From Actinomycetota bacterium (GTDB taxonomy: Bacteria; Actinomycetota; Thermoleophilia; Solirubrobacterales; Solirubrobacteraceae): DNA of 17,519 nucleotides. The stretch is from positions 1 through 17,519 of the forward strand of contig VAWY01000141.1 in NCBI GenBank assembly GCA_005888335.1, given 5' to 3'. A model generated the notes under the pieces. It saw nothing but the letters and a program-made list of their open reading frames with translations, ran no database searches and was not told the DNA's origin. Position numbers and translations under genes: made by a program. This document shows positions 13,904 to 17,519 of this stretch, one piece after another; the first letter of the stretch is position 1, and each line of letters begins with the position of its first letter.

Positions 13904-15214
13904 ATGGACGTTCAGGCCTGCCTCGCCGACCGGCGCCGCTATGAGCGCCAGATCGAGCGCCTGCACCAGCGCTACCTGCTGAGCAGCCGCCTGTTCGAGC
14001 TCAAGCAGGACGACGTCTCGCTGGCGTCGATCGTGATCAACCGGGGCAAGGTCGCGCGGCTGCTCGCGCGGGAGGTCTCGCACGGGCGCTACGAGCTCGA
14101 ACCCGGCGAGCTGCGGACGATCTTCGTCGGCGGCAAGAAGCGGGAGGTCTTCAGCTGCCGGCTGACGGACCTGATCGTCCACGGCGTGGTCGCCGGCGTG
14201 GCGCAGGAGGCGACCGCGGCGCGGCTGTCGGACCGCGTGTTCTCGTACCGCAGGGGGTTCGCGTGGCTGTCGCCGGTCGCGCAGCTCGCCGCCTACCTGC
14301 GCGCCGAGCGGCGCTCCCGCGACGGCGCTCGCCCGCCCGGCGTGTACGTCCTGCGGCGCGACGTCGCCTCGTACTTCGACTCGATCCCGATCGGCCGCGA
14401 CTCGTCGCTCTGGCCGGCCCTGGAGGCGGACCTCGGCCGTCCGCTCCCGGCGCTCGTCGAAGGCGCGATCCGGGCGGAGATGCACCTGCCGGATGGCGGC
14501 CTCGCCGTGCGAGTCAAGGGCCTGCCGATGGGCCAGCCGATCGCCGGGGTGCTCGGGAACCTCTACCTCACCGACATGGACCGGGCGCTCGAGCGCGTCC
14601 CCGGAGCGTTCTACGCGCGCTACGGCGACGACTTCCTCTTCGCCCACCGCGATCCGGCGGTCGCCGCCTCGGCCGACGCCGAGATCGACGCCCACATCGA
14701 CCGGCTCGGCCTGGCGCTCAACGAGAAGAAGCGGCGGACGCTCTACGTCACATCGTCGGGTCGCCCCGCGGAGGAATGGGACCGCGCGAAGGGGGCCCCC
14801 GCCGTCCCGTTCCTCGGCATGCGCGTGGCGGCGGACGGGACCGTGGGGCTCGACCCGTCGCCGGCTCGCGTCCTGCTGCGCGAGATCGGCCGCCGAACGC
14901 GGGCCACCGCGCGCACGCTGCGCGGCGCGGACCGCGACGAGATGGCGCGCACCGTGTGCTCGGTCGTCAACCGGACGCTCGATCCGCGCAGCGCGCTGAC
15001 GCACCACCAGTCGGCCGTGCGGCTGCGGCGCGTGGTCACCGACCGCCACCAGCTCGAGCAGCTCGACTACCGCATCGCGCTCATGGTCGCCGAGGCCGTC
15101 AGCGGGCGGTCGGGAGCGCGCGCCTTCCGCGAGGTCCCCTACCGCGCGCTGCGCCAGGACTACGGGCTCGTCTCGCTGGTGGCCGCGCGCAACGCACGAG
15201 GGAGGGGCCGGTGA
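13904..15214 (+). CDS. Reverse transcriptase of unassigned group (YGDD active site)
   Basis: The 436-residue product has RT fingers-palm motifs in order. VFSYRRGFAWLSPVAQLAAYL leads into motif A LRRDVASYFDSIP (Asp153, Tyr157-Phe158-Asp159). Motif B is KGLPMGQPIAGVLGNLYL (from Lys205), motif C is YARYGDDFLF (Tyr240-Gly241-Asp242-Asp243), and LALNEKKRRTLY plus PFLGMRVAADG correspond to motifs D and E. All catalytic aspartates are present, so it should polymerise. The C-terminal ~140 residues are helical and form the thumb or an accessory region. No maturase domain, HNH nuclease or intron-like flanking RNA is seen, and retron NAxxH/VTG hallmarks are not convincing. The ATG is chosen for GAGGTGAT (13887-13894), an extended Shine-Dalgarno 9 nt upstream. 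The stop overlaps the next GTG start (GTGA). It may belong to the unknown or defence-associated RT groups. Confidence 0.9.
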   Translation: MDVQACLADRRRYERQIERLHQRYLLSSRLFELKQDDVSLASIVINRGKVARLLAREVSHGRYELEPGELRTIFVGGKKREVFSCRLTDLIVHGVVAGVAQEATAARLSDRVFSYRRGFAWLSPVAQLAAYLRAERRSRDGARPPGVYVLRRDVASYFDSIPIGRDSSLWPALEADLGRPLPALVEGAIRAEMHLPDGGLAVRVKGLPMGQPIAGVLGNLYLTDMDRALERVPGAFYARYGDDFLFAHRDPAVAASADAEIDAHIDRLGLALNEKKRRTLYVTSSGRPAEEWDRAKGAPAVPFLGMRVAADGTVGLDPSPARVLLREIGRRTRATARTLRGADRDEMARTVCSVVNRTLDPRSALTHHQSAVRLRRVVTDRHQLEQLDYRIALMVAEAVSGRSGARAFREVPYRALRQDYGLVSLVAARNARGRGR

Positions 15215-17322
15215 ACGAGCTCGACCGCTGGTTGCACCGTCAGGCCGGGCGCGAGGCGCGGATCGTGTCCCTCGACGAGGCCCTGCTCGGCGGACGGCTG
15301 TGGCGCTACAGCTTCTACCGCCTGCGCTACTTCCTGGTGACCTACCTCATCGAGTCGGCCTCCCACGCCGTGCTCGTGCTGCTGGCGTTCCGCGGGCTTG
15401 GCTGGGACAACTTCCTGCTGGTCGTCGGCGCCGCGGCGTCGACGGGCCTGATCTCGCACTTCTGGTGGGGCGCGCTCGAGGCGATGCGCGCGCAGGTCCG
15501 CGACCTGCACCGGTCCGGTCGGCCCCACCGGATCCCCGCCGCCATCGCCGGCTGGATGACGTTCGCGGCCGCCCCGGCGGCGCTCTTCGCGCTCGCCGCC
15601 ATCGGCTGGACGGCGGGGCACGCCATCGCCGGCACCCTGGGCCCGGCCGAGGCCTTCGCCGGCACGCTGCTGCTGCGGGTCGCCGTCGACCTGCCGACGC
15701 GCTGCTACCACTCGGGGATCTACGCGATGCGCCGGGTCTACCGGCCGATGTCCGCGACGATCGCGCCCGAGGTCCTCGGCCTGGCCGCGATGCTCGCGCT
15801 CTACCCCGCCATCGGCGTGTGGGCGCTGGTCGTCTCGTCGCTGCTGGTCACGGCGGCGACGACGGCGCTGACGCTGCACTTCACGCACCGCGTCTACCAC
15901 TTCCTCGGCTTCGACACCCTGCCGCACGCCGGCCTGCGCGCCATGCGCGCGTCGCTGCGCGGCGCCGGCCGCGAGTGGCTCGCCGGCGGCGCGTCGCACG
16001 CGGTCATGGGCCTCGACTCGCTCGCCGTCCTGGCGCTGTTGCACGGCGCGCGCACCGACTCGCGGTCGGTGGTGGTGCTGTTCCTCTCGATGCCGACCAT
16101 CCGCGCCGCCGCCGACTGGGCGCGGCTGCTCTACTTCGACCTCAAGCGCCTGGAGCTGCGGCTGTTCACGAACCTGCGCCGGCGCTTCGAGCGCCAGACC
16201 CTGGTGCTGGCCTGGCTGCTCGGCGTGGTGTTCTGGGCCATCGCCGACGCGATCTCGATCGCGTTCTACGGACACGGTCTGGGCGCCCTGTCGGCGGCGC
16301 TGCTGGCCTTCTTCCTGGCCCGGTCGGTCCTCGCCCGCGAGCAGATCCAGGCTTTCGCGGCGCGCTCGTACGCCGCGGTGATCGGGACGGGCGTGGCCTG
16401 CCTGGCGGGCCTGGCCGCCGTGGGCCGGGTGGCCGACGGCGACGCGCAGCGGCTCGCGGCGGTCGCGCTGGTGACGGCCCTGTGCGCGGCCCTGCTGACC
16501 CGCGTCGTGCGCGTCGAGCGCGCGCACGGCGAGCCGGGCACGGCGCTGCTGACGCTCGAGTGGCTGCGCCGGCTGGGGCACGTGCGCGAGCCCGTGCGCG
16601 TGGGCTCGGCGCGGATCGCCTCGGCCGCCGGGCCCGAGCGCCTCGACGCTCGCTCCCGCGAGGAGCGCAACCGCTGGCGGCTCGGAGAGCTCGCCGAGCG
16701 CACCGCGCGCCGGCTGGCGCACGCCGGCGGCGCGGCCGCGTGGGTCGGGCCGGACCGCGTCATCTGGTTCGAGCCGCCCGGCACGCCCGGGCGCGTCACC
16801 GCGGACTGGCTGCAGCGCGTGAGCGGCGGGCTCGTCGCCGAGGTGCGCCGGCGCGACTGCCCCGACGGCGAGGAGGCGCTGCTGGCGGCCGGCCAGGGCG
16901 ACCTGCTCGGGCGGGGGAGCCCGCACCTGCTCACCGCGATCGTGCCGGTGGACGTGGCCGCCGTGCGCCGCACCTTCCACGAGCTCCTCCCGGGCGGGAC
17001 CGTCTACGCGCCCGACGAGCCGGTGCCCGAGGCGCTCGCGGCGCTGCCGCCCTCGGAGCGGCGGGCCATCTTCTTCGACGCGGTCGCCTTCGCGCGCGAC
17101 CTCGGTGTCGGGCGGCGCCGATCGCGCTTCGACGTCACGGCGCTCTGCGCGGGTGGCGAGCTGCGGCTGATCTTCATCGCCGACCGGCACGTGAGCCGGC
17201 GCACACGCGCGCGCTGGCACGCCCGCGTCGTCGCGCTCAACGTCCGCGCGGCGGTGGGCGGCGTGCGCGCGCGTCCGGCCGCGCCGAGGCTCCTGCGGAC
17301 GATCGCGCTGAGGGCACGCTGA
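15211..17322 (+). CDS. Polytopic membrane protein (~12 TM, flippase-like) with large soluble C-terminal region
   Basis: The 703-residue product has a hydrophobic part of about twelve membrane segments between residues 40 and 430, for example YFLVTYLIESASHAVLVLLAF, NFLLVVGAAASTGLISHFWW, WALVVSSLLVTAATTALTL and RLAAVALVTALCAALLTRVV. They are separated by short Arg-rich loops. Repeating two-helix units with charged residues at the ends resemble MOP-superfamily flippases and exporters, but no decisive motif is seen. Residues 431-703 are soluble and Arg/Asp/Glu-rich, with mixed alpha/beta segments such as AAAWVGPDRVIWFEPP and GGELRLIFIADRHVS; I do not recognise this domain. The GTG start overlaps the RT stop (GTGA) and is preceded by GGAGG, so it is translationally coupled to the reverse transcriptase. 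One base separates its stop from the next ATG. It could be an effector or membrane sensor of the RT system, or a transporter. Confidence 0.85.
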   Translation: MNELDRWLHRQAGREARIVSLDEALLGGRLWRYSFYRLRYFLVTYLIESASHAVLVLLAFRGLGWDNFLLVVGAAASTGLISHFWWGALEAMRAQVRDLHRSGRPHRIPAAIAGWMTFAAAPAALFALAAIGWTAGHAIAGTLGPAEAFAGTLLLRVAVDLPTRCYHSGIYAMRRVYRPMSATIAPEVLGLAAMLALYPAIGVWALVVSSLLVTAATTALTLHFTHRVYHFLGFDTLPHAGLRAMRASLRGAGREWLAGGASHAVMGLDSLAVLALLHGARTDSRSVVVLFLSMPTIRAAADWARLLYFDLKRLELRLFTNLRRRFERQTLVLAWLLGVVFWAIADAISIAFYGHGLGALSAALLAFFLARSVLAREQIQAFAARSYAAVIGTGVACLAGLAAVGRVADGDAQRLAAVALVTALCAALLTRVVRVERAHGEPGTALLTLEWLRRLGHVREPVRVGSARIASAAGPERLDARSREERNRWRLGELAERTARRLAHAGGAAAWVGPDRVIWFEPPGTPGRVTADWLQRVSGGLVAEVRRRDCPDGEEALLAAGQGDLLGRGSPHLLTAIVPVDVAAVRRTFHELLPGGTVYAPDEPVPEALAALPPSERRAIFFDAVAFARDLGVGRRRSRFDVTALCAGGELRLIFIADRHVSRRTRARWHARVVALNVRAAVGGVRARPAAPRLLRTIALRAR

Positions 17323-17323
17323 G

Positions 17324-17519
17324 ATGCCCGGCGTCCCCATCCAGGCCCTCCGGCGCGCGCCGCTCTTCGCGGAGCTCGGCCGCCGCGAGCTGGGGCGGAT
17401 CGCCGCCGGCATGAGCCAGCGCACCTTCCCCGCCGGGACGACGGTCGCCCGCGAGGGCGAGGTCGGGGTCGGCTTCTTCGTGGTCGACGCGGGCCGGGCG
17501 AAGGTGTGCGCGCGGGGCC
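17324..17519 (+). CDS. Cyclic nucleotide-binding domain protein (3' truncated by window end)
   Basis: The first 65 residues are visible and form the start of a Crp-type cNMP-binding domain: LRRAPLFAELGRRELGRIA, then QRTFPAGTTVAREGEVGVGF and FVVDAGRAKV. This is the usual helix followed by the first beta-roll strands with conserved glycines. The phosphate-binding cassette and everything after it lie beyond the window, so it cannot be said whether the protein is a Crp/Fnr transcription factor, a fusion or a cNMP-gated effector. The ATG follows the preceding stop by one base, with AGGG about 9 nt upstream, placing it in the reverse transcriptase operon. Confidence 0.88.
   Translation, partial: MPGVPIQALRRAPLFAELGRRELGRIAAGMSQRTFPAGTTVAREGEVGVGFFVVDAGRAKVCARG

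Noticed and set aside
13663..15214. Group II intron or retron
   Set aside because: The RT lacks a maturase/nuclease domain and no domain V-like hairpin or exon-joining context is seen. Convincing retron-specific motifs and an msr-msd with long end-pairing repeats could not be found by eye.
14263..17322. Single 1019-codon frame running from inside the RT into the membrane protein
   Set aside because: The first part is out of frame with the RT and is Arg-rich shadow sequence. The GTG at 15211 with GGAGG upstream and GTGA overlap is the sensible start of the membrane protein, so there is no RT fusion.
1..17519. tRNA, rRNA, CRISPR arrays, insertion sequences, attachment sites
   Set aside because: No cloverleaf with TTC-A T-loop, no regularly spaced repeats, no transposase or integrase gene and no terminal inverted repeats were seen.

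Overview
The window comes from a very GC-rich, high-GC3 bacterial chromosome with tightly packed genes, frequent ATGA/GTGA stop-start overlaps, GTG starts and GGAGG-type ribosome binding sites. The gene content (oxamate carbamoyltransferase-like subunits, DUF445 and Abi-alpha proteins, a PadR regulator, a carotenoid oxygenase, P450 and SDR enzymes) suggests an actinobacterium. The style resembles the Thermoleophilia/Solirubrobacterales, but that placement is inference from gene style, not from a marker gene.

Layout. (1) 1-2052: the 3' part of a DUF1116 (AllG-like) gene and a DUF2877 (AllH-like) gene, probably the end of an oxamate carbamoyltransferase operon for purine or allantoin nitrogen. 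(2) 2030-2542, minus strand: a small secreted protein with eight cysteines. Its upstream region carries a palindromic motif that recurs before the reverse transcriptase operon. (3) 5318-2763, minus strand: a three-gene operon of a DUF445 membrane protein, a DUF4393/Abi-alpha protein and a helical protein of unknown function. (4) 5454-6409: two small related proteins, one membrane-anchored. (5) 6468-9002: a PadR repressor divergent from a carotenoid cleavage oxygenase, which overlaps a SnoaL-like gene. A palindrome sits in the shared promoter. (6) 8932-9363, minus strand: a small hydrophobic protein of unknown function. (7) 9437-13662: an extended SDR, then a heme fatty-acid alpha-dioxygenase-like protein followed after 7 nt by a cytochrome P450. 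This is a two-gene counterpart of the fungal Ppo/linoleate diol synthase fusion. (8) 13673-17519: an operator-like motif, a recognisable promoter, a structured ~165-nt leader, a reverse transcriptase with a YGDD active site, a ~12-TM membrane protein with a large soluble C-terminal region, and the start of a cyclic-nucleotide-binding protein cut off by the window end.

The central region (6.5-13.7 kb) looks like a set of oxidative lipid/isoprenoid enzymes. The most unusual item is the last operon. Reverse transcriptase, flippase-like membrane protein and cNMP-binding protein are translationally coupled or separated by a single base. They lie behind a leader that could be a non-coding RNA, and I see no group II intron or retron hallmarks. 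This combination does not match a characterised retron or defence-associated RT system that I know. It is the best candidate here for an undescribed system. All family assignments rest on motif reading by eye, without database searches.
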